Shown here piece after piece: positions 10,011-22,297 of a DNA stretch of 64,000 bases. A program made the position numbers and the translations under genes. The number at the start of each line of letters is the position of its first letter. Within the stretch, counting starts at the first letter, position 1. Below the pieces are notes generated by a model. That model worked only from the letters and a program-made list of their open reading frames with translations. It did not search any database and was not told the origin of the DNA. This DNA comes from Misgurnus anguillicaudatus (Eukaryota > Chordata > Actinopteri > Cypriniformes > Cobitidae): contig NC_073352.2 of NCBI RefSeq assembly GCF_027580225.2, positions 37,077,501 to 37,141,500 on the forward strand, given 5' to 3'.

Positions 10011-12925
10011 GACCGGAGATACTTCCGGTCGAAATTCCGAATTTCGTTACAGCGCCGCTCCGGCGCCTCGGGCCCGGGTCCTTCGACCTTCGGGTTGGTC
10101 CGTCCGCCGGAGGGGCCCTTTAGAACGAGCCCAACCGCGAGTATCTGGCCCTTTCCGCAGCGGAGATACGGGGTGCCGACTCCGGATTTTCCCACGGCCG
10201 CTGCTCGGGCGCCTTAAGTCCCAGGACGTCGCCCTCGGGGTCGGTCGCTCTACCCGAGGGGACCTTTCGAACGAGCCCTCCCTCGACCCTCCGACCCTTT
10301 CCGCGGCCGAGATACGGCGGTTCAAAAAAAAAAAAACGCTGGTCCGGAGTTCGCGCGCCCGTAGCGTCCGCTGCGTTCGTCCGCCGGAGGCGCGGCCGGT
10401 CTCGTTCGAAAGGTCTTTCCCGGGGCTTTTCGGCGACGCCGGCCCCGAGTCCGTGCGACCCCGTGTACCGGAGATACTTCCGGTCGAATATCCGAATTTC
10501 GTTACCGCGCCGCTCGGGCGCCTCGGGCCCGGGGCCTTCGACCTTCGGGTCGATTGGTCCGCCGGAGGGGCCCTTTCGAACGAGCCCACCCGCAAGTATC
10601 TGGCCCTTTCCGCAGCGGAGATACGGGGTGCCGACTCCGGATTTTCCCACGGCCGCTGCTCGGGCGCCTTAAGGCCCAGGACGTCGCCCTCGGGGTCGGT
10701 CGCTCTACCCGAGGGGACCTTTCGAACGAGCCCGCCCTCGACCCTCCGACCCTTTCCGCGGCCGAGATACGGCGGTTCGAAAAAAAAAAAAACGCTCGTC
10801 CGGAGTTTGCTCGCCCGTAGCGTCCGCTGCGTTCGTCCGCCGGAGACGTGACTGGTCTCGTTCGAAAGGTCTTTCCCGGGGCTTTCCGGCGACGCGACGC
10901 CGGCCCCGAGTCCGTGCGACCCCGTGGACCGGAGATACTTCCGGTCGAATATCCGAAATTCGTTACCGCACCGCTCCGGCGCCTCGGGTCCGGGGCCTTC
11001 GACCTTCGGGTCGGTCGGTCCGCCGGAGGGGCCCTTTCGAACGAGCCCACCCGCGAGTATCTGGCCCTTTCCGCAGCGGAGATACGGGGTGCCGACTCCG
11101 GATTTTCCCACGGCCGCTGCTCGGGCGCCTTAAGTCCGAGGACGTCGCCCTCGGGGTCGGTCGCTCTACCCGAGGGGACCTTTCGAACGAGCCCGCCCTC
11201 GACCCTCCGACCCTTTCCGCGGCCGAGATACGGCGGTTCGAAAAAAAAAAACGCTCGTCCGGAGTTTGCTCGCCCGTAGCGTCCGCTGCGTTCGTCCACC
11301 GGAGGCGTGACTGGTCTCGTTCGAAAGGTCTTTCCCGGGGCTTTCCGGCGACGCCGGCCCCGAGTCCGTGCGACCCCGTGGACCGGAGATACTTCCGGTC
11401 GAATATCCGAATTTTGTTACCGCGCCGCTCCGGCGCCTCGGGTCCGGGGCCTTCGACCTTCGGGTCGATTGGTCCGCCGGAGGGGCCCTTTCGAACGAGC
11501 CCACCCGCGAGTATCTGGCCCTTTCCGCGGCGGAGATACGGGGGGCCGTCACCGGATTTTCCCACGGCCGCTGCTCGGGCGCCTTAAGTCCGAGGACGTC
11601 GCCCTCGGGGTCGGTCGCTCTACCCGAGGGGACCTTTCGAACGAGCCCGCCCTCGACCCTCCGACCCTTTCCGCGGCCGAGATACGGCGGATCGAAAAAA
11701 AAAAACGCTGGTCCGGAGTTCGCGCGCCCGTAGCGTCCGCTGCGTTCGTCCGCTGGAGGCGCGGCCGGTCTCGTTCGAAAGGTCTTTCCCGGGGCTTTTC
11801 GGCGACGCCGGCCCCGAGTCCGTGCGACCCCGGGGACCGGAGATACTTCCGGTCGAATTTAGGAAAACTTCGAACGGCCGTATTTCGGGCGCCTCGGGCC
11901 CGAGGCCTTCGAACTTCGGGTCGGTCGGTCCGCCGGAGGGGCCCTTTCGAACGAGCCCACCCGGGAGTATCTGGCCCTTTCCGCAGCGGAGATACGGGGT
12001 GCCGTCTCCGGATTTTCCCACGGCCGCTGCTCGGGCGCCTTAAGTCCCAGGACGTCGCCCTCGGTGTCGGTCGCTCTACCCGAGGGGACCTTTCGAACGA
12101 GCCCGCCCTCGACCCTCCGACCCTTTCCGCGGCCGAGATACGGCGGATCGAAAAAAAAAAACGCTGGTCCGGAGTTCGCGCGCCCGTAGCGTCCGCTGCG
12201 TTCGTCCGCCGGAGGCGCGGCCGGTCTCGTTCGAAAGGTCTTTCCCGGGGCTTTCCGGCGACGCCGGCCCCGAGTCCGTGCGACCCCGTGGACCGGAGAT
12301 ACTTCCGGTAGAATATCCGAATTTCGTTACCGCGCCGCTCCGGCGCCTCGGGTCCGGGGCCTTCGACCTGAATATCCGAATTTCGTTACCGCGCCGCTCC
12401 GGCGCCTCGGGTCCGGGGCCTTCGACCTTCGGGTCGGTCGGTCCGCCGGAGGGGCCCTTTCGAACGAGCCCACCCGCGAGTATCTGGCCCTTTCCGCAGC
12501 GGAGATACGGGGTGCCGACTCCGGATTTTCCCACGGCCGCTGCTCGGGCGCCTTAAATCCGAGGACGTCGCCCTCGGGGTCGGTCGCTCTACCCGAGGGG
12601 ACCTTTCGAACGAGCCCGCCCTCGACCCTCCGACCCTTTCCGCGGCCGAGATACGGCGGTTCGAAAAAAAAAAAACGCTCGTCAGGAGTTTGCTCGCCCA
12701 TAGCGTCCGCTGCGTTCGTCCGCCGGAGGCGTGACTGGTCTCGTTCGAAAGGTCTTTCCCGGGGCTTTCTGGCGACGCCGGCCCCGAGTCCGTGCGACCC
12801 CGTGGACCGGAGATACTTCCGGTCGAATATCCGAATTTCGTTACCGCGCCGCTCCGGCGCCTCGGGTCCGGGGCCTTCGAACTTCGGGTCGATTGGTCCG
12901 CCGGAGGGGCCCTTTCGAACGAGCT
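10011..12925 (+). repeat. A-monomer run 4 with internal short duplication
   Basis: Six A-tracts (about 10323, 10779, 11240, 11695, 12151, 12664). It contains the GAATTTAGGAAAACTTCG variant monomer near 11856 and a 59-bp direct duplication (12311-12369 and 12370-12428) that lengthens one monomer. Confidence 0.92.
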
Positions 12926-13812
12926 ACGGACTTCCACTGCTGCACCTTTAAACGGCCGTAGCTCGGGCGCCTTAAGACCGAGACCTTAGCCCTTTGGGTC
13001 CCTCATCCTCCAGGAGGGGCCCTTTCCAACGACCCCACCCACGTCTCCGTACCCCCTTCCCCGGCCGAGATACGACCCCGGGAACATCGCCCCGTCAACC
13101 CGACCACCGTGCACCCGAGGCCGGCTTTGGACCCCGCGACGGACACCCTGGAGCTCGTACCCGGCGCACCGTTTGGTCCCTGCCATCCCACTCTTAAGCA
13201 CTCCCCCACCGGACTAAGCCCCATCCTCCCGGCCCTTCTGGAGAACCAAACAGTTGGTCAACCCCAAAATTTCTCCAACCGTTGGTCAACCCGAAAGATT
13301 TTCCAGCAGTTGGTCAACCTCAATCGACTTAGGTTTTGGAGTGTTCGCGTTTCCAGCAGTTGGTCAACCTCAATCGACTTAGGTTTTGGAGCGTTCGCGT
13401 TTCCAGCAGTTGGTCAACCTCAATCGACTTAGGCTCTGGAGCTTTCGCCTCTCCAGCAGTTGGTCAACCCCAACGACTTAGGCTCTTGAGCTTTCACTTC
13501 TCCAGCAGTTGGTCAACCCCATCGACTTAGGTTCTGGGGCGTTCGCTTCTCCTGCCATAGACTTAGGTTCTAGAGCTTTCGCCTCTCCGACAGTTGGTCA
13601 ACCCCAATCGACTTAGGCTCTGGAGCTTTCACTTCTCCAGCAGTTGGTCAACCCCATCGACTTAGGTTCTGGAGCTTTCGCCTCTCCGACAGTTGGTCAA
13701 CCCCGATCGACTTAGCTATATATCTGATGGCACCTGTTCGCCCTACCGTCCCCCGCGAAGGGGGAACCCGCCGGGTCCGCGGCCGGGAGGGTGCGCCTCG
13801 GTCGGCCTGGGG
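12926..13812 (+). repeat. Spacer block B5
   Basis: Same organisation; minisatellite 13251-13715; TATATATCTGATGG version. It opens the first of two ~6.11 kb higher-order units. Confidence 0.92.
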
Positions 13813-15299
13813 GACCGGAGATACTTCCGGTCGAAAATCCGAATTTCGTTACAGCGCCGCTCCGGCGCCTCGGGCCCGGGTCCTTCGACCTTCGGGTCGG
13901 TCGGTCCGCCGGAGGGGCCCTTTCGAACGAGCCCACCCGCGAGTATCTGGCCCTTTCCGCAGCGGAGATACGGGGGGCCGTCTCCGGATTTTCCCACGGC
14001 CGCTGCTCGGGCGCCTTAAGTCCCAGGACGTCGCCCTCGGGGTCGGTCGCTCTACCCGAGGGGACCTTTAGAACGAGCCCGCCCTCGACCCTCCGACCCT
14101 TTCCGCGGCCGAGATACGGCGGTATGAAAAAAAAAAAAACGCTCGTCCGGAGTTTGCTCGCCCGTCTCGTCCGCTGCGTTCGTCCGGCGGAGGCGTGACC
14201 GGTCTCGTTCGAAAGGTCTTTCCCGGGGCTTTCCGGCGACGCCGGCCCCGAGTCCGTGCGATCCCGTGGACCGGAGATACTTCCGGTCGAATATCCGAAT
14301 TTCGTTACCGCGCCGCTCCGGCGCCTCGGGCCCGGGGCCTTCGACCTTCGGGTCGATTGGTCCGCCGGATGGGCCCTTTCGAACGAGCCCACCCACGAGT
14401 ATCTGGCCCTTTCCGCGGCGGAGATACGGGGGGCCTTCTCCGGATTTTCCCACGGCCGCTGCTCGGGCGCCTTAAGTCCGAGGACGTCGCCCTCGGGGTC
14501 GGTCGCTCTACCCGAGGGGACCTTTCGAACGAGCCCGCCCTCGACCCTCCGACCCTTTCCGCGGCCGAGATACGGCGGATCGAAAAAAAAAAAACGCTGG
14601 TCCGGAGTTCGCGCGCCCGTAGCGTCCGCTGCGTTCGTCCGCCGGAGGCGCGGCCGGTCTCGTTCGAAAGGTCTTTCCCGGGGCTTTCCGGCGACGCCGG
14701 CCCCGAGTCCGTGCGACCCCGTGGACCGGAGATACTTCCGGTCGAATATCCGAATTTCGTTACCGCGCCGCTCCGGCGCCTCGGGTCCGGGGCCTTCGAC
14801 CTTCGGGTCGGTCGGTCCGCCGGAGGGGCCCTTTCGAACGAGCCCACCCGCGAGTATCTGGCCCTTTCCGCAGCGGAGATACGGGGTGCCGACTCCGGAT
14901 TTTCCCACGGCCGCTGCTCGGGCGCCTTAAATCCGAGGACGTCGCCCTCGGGGTCGGTCGCTCTACCCGAGGGGACCTTTCGAACGAGCCCGCCCTCGAC
15001 CCTCCGACCCTTTCCGCGGCCGAGATACGGCGGTTCGAAAAAAAAAAAACGCTCGTCAGGAGTTTGCTCGCCCATAGCGTCCGCTGCGTTCGTCCGCCGG
15101 AGGCGTGACTGGTCTCGTTCGAAAGGTCTTTCCCGGGGCTTTCTGGCGACGCCGGCCCCGAGTCCGTGCGACCCCGTGGACCGGAGATACTTCCGGTCGA
15201 ATATCCGAATTTCGTTACCGCGCCGCTCCGGCGCCTCGGGTCCGGGGCCTTCGAACTTCGGGTCGATTGGTCCGCCGGAGGGGCCCTTTCGAACGAGCT
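13813..15299 (+). repeat. A-monomer run 5
   Basis: Three A-tracts (about 14127, 14582, 15038), 1487 bp. It looks like a copy of run 1, differing mainly in A-tract length. Confidence 0.92.
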
Positions 15300-16186
15300 A
15301 CGGACTTCCACTGCTGCACCTTTAAACGGCCGTAGCTCGGGCGCCTTAAGACCGAGACCTTAGCCCTTTGGGTCCCTCATCCTCCAGGAGGGGCCCTTTC
15401 CAACGACCCCACCCACGTCTCCGTACCCCCTTCCCCGGCCGAGATACGACCCCGGGAACATCGCCCCGTCAACCCGACCACCGTGCACCCGAGGCCGGCT
15501 TTGGACCCCGCGACGGACACCCTGGAGCTCGTACCCGGCGCACCGTTTGGTCCCTGCCATCCCACTCTTAAGCACTCCCCCACCGGACTAAGCCCCATCC
15601 TCCCGGCCCTTCTGGAGAACCAAACAGTTGGTCAACCCCAAAATTTCTCCAACCGTTGGTCAACCCGAAAGATTTTCCAGCAGTTGGTCAACCTCAATCG
15701 ACTTAGGTTTTGGAGTGTTCGCGTTTCCAGCAGTTGGTCAACCTCAATCGACTTAGGTTTTGGAGCGTTCGCGTTTCCAGCAGTTGGTCAACCTCAATCG
15801 ACTTAGGCTCTGGAGCTTTCGCCTCTCCAGCAGTTGGTCAACCCCAACGACTTAGGCTCTTGAGCTTTCAGTTCTCCAGCAGTTGGTCAACCCCATCGAC
15901 TTAGGTTCTGGGGCGTTCGCTTCTCCTGCCATAGACTTAGGTTCTAGAGCTTTCGCCTCTCCGACAGTTGGTCAACCCCAATCGACTTAGGCTCTGGAGC
16001 TTTCACTTCTCCAGCAGTTGGTCAACCCCATCGACTTAGGTTCTGGAGCTTTCGCCTCTCCGACAGTTGGTCAACCCCGATCGACTTAGCTATATACCTG
16101 ATGGCACCTGTTCGCCCTACCGTCCCCCGCGAAGGGGGAACCCGCCGGGACCGCGGCCGGGAGGGTGCGCCTCGGTCGGCCCGGGG
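15300..16186 (+). repeat. Spacer block B6
   Basis: Same organisation; minisatellite 15625-16089 with the TTTCAGTTCTCC variant; TATATACC version. Confidence 0.92.
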
Positions 16187-19034
16187 GACCGGAGATACTT
16201 CCGGTCGAAAATCCGAATTTCGTTACAGCGCCGCTCCGGCGCCTCGGGCCCGGGTCCTTCGACCTTCGGGTCGGTCGGTCCGCCGGAGGGGCCCTTTCGA
16301 ACGAGCCCACCCGCGAGTATCTGGCCCTTTCCGCGGCGGAGATACGGGGGGCCGTCTCCGGATTTTCCCACGGCCGCTGCTCGGGCGCCTTAAGTCCGAG
16401 GACGTCGCCCTCGGGGTCGGTCGCTCTACCCGAGGGGACCTTTCGAACGAGCCCGCCCTCGACCCTCCGACCCTTTCCGCGGCCGAGATACGGCGGATCG
16501 AAAAAAAAAAAACGCTGGTCCGGAGTTCGCGCGCCCGTAGCGTCCGCTGCGTTCGTCCGCCGGAGGCGCGGCCGGTCTCGTTCGAAAGGTCTTTCCCGGG
16601 GCTTTCCGGCGACGCCGGCCCCGAGTCCGTGCGACCCCGTGGACCGGAGATACTTCCGGTCGAATATCCGAAATTCGTTACGGCGCCGCTCCGGCGCCTC
16701 GGGTCCTGGGCCTTCGACCTTCGGGTCGGTCGGTCCGCCGGAGGGGCCCTTTCGAACGAGCCCACCCGCGAGTATCTGGCCCTTTCCGCAGCGGAGATAC
16801 GGGGTGCCGACTCCGGATTTTCCCACGGCCGCTGCTCGGGCGCCTTAAGTCCGAGGACGTCGCCCTCGGGGTCGGTCGCTCTACCCGAGGGGACCTTTCG
16901 AACGAGCCCGCCCTCGACCCTCCGACCCTTTCCGCGGCCGAGAAACGGCGGTTCGAAAAAAAAAAACGCTCGTCCGGAGTTTGCTCGCCCGTAGCGTCCG
17001 CTGCGTTCGTCCGCCGGAGACGTGACTGGTCTCGTTCGAAAGGTCTTTCCCGGGGCTTTCCGGCGACGCCGGCCCCGAGTCCGTGCGACCCCGTGGACCG
17101 GAGATACTTCCGGTCGAATATCCGAATTTCGTTACCGCGCCGCTCCGGCGCCTCGGGTCCGGGGCCTTCGAACTTCGGGTCGATTGGTCCGCCGGAGGGG
17201 CCCTTTCGAACGAGCCCACCCGCGAGTATCTGGCCCTTTCCGCGGCGGAGATACGGGGGGCCGTCACCGGATTTTCCCACGGCCGCTGCTCGGGCGCCTT
17301 AAGTCCGAGGACGTCGCCCTCGGGGTCGGTCGCTCTACCCGAGGGGACCTTTCGAACGAGCCCGCCCTCGACCCTCCGACCCTTTCCGCGGCCGAGATAC
17401 GGCGGATCGAAAAAAAAAACGCTGGTCCGGAGTTCGCGCGCCCGTAGCGTCCGCTGCGTTAGTCCGCAGGAGGCGCGGCCGGTCTCGTTCGAAAGGTCTT
17501 TCCCGGGGCTTTTCGGCGACGCCGGCCCCGAGTCCGTGCGACCCCGGGGACCGGAGATACTTCCGGTCGAATTTAGGAAAACTTCGAACGGCCGTATTTC
17601 GGGCGCCTCGGGCCCGAGGCCTTCGAACTTCGGGTCGGTCGGTCCGCCGGAGGGGCCCTTTCGAACGAGCCCACCCGGGAGTATCTGGCCCTTTCCGCAG
17701 CGGAGATACGGGGTGCCGTCTCCGGATTTTCCCACGGCCGCTGCTCGGGCGCCTTAAGTCCCAGGACGTCGCCCTCGGTGTCGGTCGCTCTACCCGAGGG
17801 GACCTTTCGAACGAGCCCGCCCTCGACCCTCCGACCCTTTCCGCGGCCGAGATACGGCGGATCGAAAAAAAAAAACGCTGGTCCGGAGTTCGCGCGCCCG
17901 TAGCGTCCGCTGCGTTCGTCCGCCGGAGGCGCGGCCGGTCTCGTTCGAAAGGTCTTTCCCGGGGCTTTCCGGCGACGCCGGCCCCGAGTCCGTGCGACCC
18001 CGTGGACCGGAGATACTTCCGGTAGAATATCCGAATTTCGTTACCGCGCCGCTCCGGCGCCTCGGGTCCGGGGCCTTCGACCTTCGGGTCGATTGGTCCG
18101 CCGGAGGGGCCCTTTCGAACGAGCCCACCCGCGAGTATCTGGCCTTTTCCGCGGCGGAGATACGGGGGGCCGTCTCCGGATTTTCCCACGGCCGCTGCTC
18201 GGGCGCCTTAAGTCCGAGGACGTCGCCCTCGGGGTCGGTCGCTCTACCCGAGGGGACCTTTCGAACGAGCCCGCCCTCGACCCTCCGACCCTTTCCGCGG
18301 CCGAGATACGGCGGATCGAAAAAAAAAAACGCTGGTCCGGAGTTCGCGCGCCCGTAGCGTCCGCTGCGTTCGTCCGCCGGAGGCGCGGCCGGTCTCGTTC
18401 GAAAGGTCTTTCCCGGGGCTTTCCGGCGACGCCGGCCCCGAGTCCGTGCGACCCCGTGGACCGGAGATACTTCCGGTCGAATATCCGAATTTCGTTACCG
18501 CGCCGCTCCGGCGCCTCGGGTCCGGGGCCTTCGACCTTCGGGTCGGTCGGTCCGCCGGAGGGGCCCTTTCGAACGAGCCCACCCGCGAGTATCTGGCCCT
18601 TTCCGCAGCGGAGATACGGGGTGCCGACTCCGGATTTTCCCACGGCCGCTGCTCGGGCGCCTTAAATCCGAGGACGTCGCCCTCGGGGTCGGTCGCTCTA
18701 CCCGAGGGGACCTTTCGAACGAGCCCGCCCTCGACCCTCCGACCCTTTCCGCGGCCGAGATACGGCGGTTCGAAAAAAAAAAAACGCTCGTCAGGAGTTT
18801 GCTCGCCCATAGCGTCCGCTGCGTTCGTCCGCCGGAGGCGTGACTGGTCTCGTTCGAAAGGTCTTTCCCGGGGCTTTCTGGCGACGCCGGCCCCGAGTCC
18901 GTGCGACCCCGTGGACCGGAGATACTTCCGGTCGAATATCCGAATTTCGTTACCGCGCCGCTCCGGCGCCTCGGGTCCGGGGCCTTCGAACTTCGGGTCG
19001 ATTGGTCCGCCGGAGGGGCCCTTTCGAACGAGCT
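16187..19034 (+). repeat. A-monomer run 6
   Basis: Six A-tracts (about 16500, 16956, 17409, 17865, 18319, 18773), 2848 bp. It contains the GAATTTAGGAAAACTTCG variant monomer near 17572 and has the same length as run 8. Confidence 0.92.
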
Positions 19035-19921
19035 ACGGACTTCCACTGCTGCACCTTTAAACGGCCGTAGCTCGGGCGCCTTAAGACCGAGACCTTAGCC
19101 CTTTGGGTCCCTCATCCTCCAGGAGGGGCCCTTTCCAACGACCCCACCCACGTCTCCGTACCCCCTTCCCCGGCCGAGATACGACCCCGGGAACATCGCC
19201 CCGTCAACCCGACCACCGTGCACCCGAGGCCGGCTTTGGACCCCGCGACGGACACCCTGGAGCTCGTACCCGGCGCACCGTTTGGTCCCTGCCATCCCAC
19301 TCTTAAGCACTCCCCCACCGGACTAAGCCCCATCCTCCCGGCCCTTCTGGAGAACCAAACAGTTGGTCAACCCCAAAATTTCTCCAACCGTTGGTCAACC
19401 CGAAAGATTTTCCAGCAGTTGGTCAACCTCAATCGACTTAGGTTTTGGAGTGTTCGCGTTTCCAGCAGTTGGTCAACCTCAATCGACTTAGGTTTTGGAG
19501 CGTTCGCGTTTCCAGCAGTTGGTCAACCTCAATCGACTTAGGCTCTGGAGCTTTCGCCTCTCCAGCAGTTGGTCAACCCCAACGACTTAGGCTCTTGAGC
19601 TTTCACTTCTCCAGCAGTTGGTCAACCCCATCGACTTAGGTTCTGGGGCGTTCGCTTCTCCTGCCATAGACTTAGGTTCTAGAGCTTTCGCCTCTCCGAC
19701 AGTTGGTCAACCCCAATCGACTTAGGCTCTGGAGCTTTCACTTCTCCAGCAGTTGGTCAACCCCATCGACTTAGGTTCTGGAGCTTTCGCCTCTCCGACA
19801 GTTGGTCAACCCCGATCGACTTAGCTATATATCTGATGGCACCTGTTCGCCCTACCGTCCCCCGCGAAGGGGGAACCCGCCGGGTCCGCGGCCGGGAGGG
19901 TGCGCCTCGGTCGGCCTGGGG
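19035..19921 (+). repeat. Spacer block B7
   Basis: Same organisation; minisatellite 19360-19824; TATATATCTGATGG version. It opens the second ~6.11 kb unit. Confidence 0.92.
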
Positions 19922-21410
19922 GACCGGAGATACTTCCGGTCGAAAATCCGAATTTCGTTACAGCGCCGCTCCGGCGCCTCGGGCCCGGGTCCTTCGACCT
20001 TCGGGTCGGTCGGTCCGCCGGAGGGGCCCTTTCGAACGAGCCCACCCGCGAGTATCTGGCCCTTTCCGCAGCGGAGATACGGGGGGCCGTCTCCGGATTT
20101 TCCCACGGCCGCTGCTCGGGCGCCTTAAGTCCCAGGACGTCGCCCTCGGGGTCGGTCGCTCTACCCGAGGGGACCTTTAGAACGAGCCCGCCCTCGACCC
20201 TCCGACCCTTTCCGCGGCCGAGATACGGCGGTATGAAAAAAAAAAAAAACGCTCGTCCGGAGTTTGCTCGCCCGTCTCGTCCGCTGCGTTCGTCCGGCGG
20301 AGGCGTGACCGGTCTCGTTCGAAAGGTCTTTCCCGGGGCTTTCCGGCGACGCCGGCCCCGAGTCCGTGCGATCCCGTGGACCGGAGATACTTCCGGTCGA
20401 ATATCCGAATTTCGTTACCGCGCCGCTCCGGCGCCTCGGGCCCGGGGCCTTCGACCTTCGGGTCGATTGGTCCGCCGGATGGGCCCTTTCGAACGAGCCC
20501 ACCCACGAGTATCTGGCCCTTTCCGCGGCGGAGATACGGGGGGCCTTCTCCGGATTTTCCCACGGCCGCTGCTCGGGCGCCTTAAGTCCGAGGACGTCGC
20601 CCTCGGGGTCGGTCGCTCTACCCGAGGGGACCTTTCGAACGAGCCCGCCCTCGACCCTCCGACCCTTTCCGCGGCCGAGATACGGCGGATCGAAAAAAAA
20701 AAAACGCTGGTCCGGAGTTCGCGCGCCCGTAGCGTCCGCTGCGTTCGTCCGCCGGAGGCGCGGCCGGTCTCGTTCGAAAGGTCTTTCCCGGGGCTTTCCG
20801 GCGACGCCGGCCCCGAGTCCGTGCGACCCCGTGGACCGGAGATACTTCCGGTCGAATATCCGAATTTCGTTACCGCGCCGCTCCGGCGCCTCGGGTCCGG
20901 GGCCTTCGACCTTCGGGTCGGTCGGTCCGCCGGAGGGGCCCTTTCGAACGAGCCCACCCGCGAGTATCTGGCCCTTTCCGCAGCGGAGATACGGGGTGCC
21001 GACTCCGGATTTTCCCACGGCCGCTGCTCGGGCGCCTTAAATCCGAGGACGTCGCCCTCGGGGTCGGTCGCTCTACCCGAGGGGACCTTTCGAACGAGCC
21101 CGCCCTCGACCCTCCGACCCTTTCCGCGGCCGAGATACGGCGGTTCGAAAAAAAAAAAAACGCTCGTCAGGAGTTTGCTCGCCCATAGCGTCCGCTGCGT
21201 TCGTCCGCCGGAGGCGTGACTGGTCTCGTTCGAAAGGTCTTTCCCGGGGCTTTCTGGCGACGCCGGCCCCGAGTCCGTGCGACCCCGTGGACCGGAGATA
21301 CTTCCGGTCGAATATCCGAATTTCGTTACCGCGCCGCTCCGGCGCCTCGGGTCCGGGGCCTTCGAACTTCGGGTCGATTGGTCCGCCGGAGGGGCCCTTT
21401 CGAACGAGCT
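19922..21410 (+). repeat. A-monomer run 7
   Basis: Three A-tracts (about 20236, 20693, 21148), 1489 bp; equivalent to runs 1, 5 and 9. The first tract, after GGTATG, is one of the longest in the array. Confidence 0.92.
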
Positions 21411-22297
21411 ACGGACTTCCACTGCTGCACCTTTAAACGGCCGTAGCTCGGGCGCCTTAAGACCGAGACCTTAGCCCTTTGGGTCCCTCATCCTCCAGGA
21501 GGGGCCCTTTCCAACGACCCCACCCACGTCTCCGTACCCCCTTCCCCGGCCGAGATACGACCCCGGGAACATCGCCCCGTCAACCCGACCACCGTGCACC
21601 CGAGGCCGGCTTTGGACCCCGCGACGGACACCCTGGAGCTCGTACCCGGCGCACCGTTTGGTCCCTGCCATCCCACTCTTAAGCACTCCCCCACCGGACT
21701 AAGCCCCATCCTCCCGGCCCTTCTGGAGAACCAAACAGTTGGTCAACCCCAAAATTTCTCCAACCGTTGGTCAACCCGAAAGATTTTCCAGCAGTTGGTC
21801 AACCTCAATCGACTTAGGTTTTGGAGTGTTCGCGTTTCCAGCAGTTGGTCAACCTCAATCGACTTAGGTTTTGGAGCGTTCGCGTTTCCAGCAGTTGGTC
21901 AACCTCAATCGACTTAGGCTCTGGAGCTTTCGCCTCTCCAGCAGTTGGTCAACCCCAACGACTTAGGCTCTTGAGCTTTCAGTTCTCCAGCAGTTGGTCA
22001 ACCCCATCGACTTAGGTTCTGGGGCGTTCGCTTCTCCTGCCATAGACTTAGGTTCTAGAGCTTTCGCCTCTCCGACAGTTGGTCAACCCCAATCGACTTA
22101 GGCTCTGGAGCTTTCACTTCTCCAGCAGTTGGTCAACCCCATCGACTTAGGTTCTGGAGCTTTCGCCTCTCCGACAGTTGGTCAACCCCGATCGACTTAG
22201 CTATATACCTGATGGCACCTGTTCGCCCTACCGTCCCCCGCGAAGGGGGAACCCGCCGGGACCGCGGCCGGGAGGGTGCGCCTCGGTCGGCCCGGGG
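21411..22297 (+). repeat. Spacer block B8
   Basis: Same organisation; minisatellite 21736-22200 with the TTTCAGTTCTCC variant. Confidence 0.92.
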
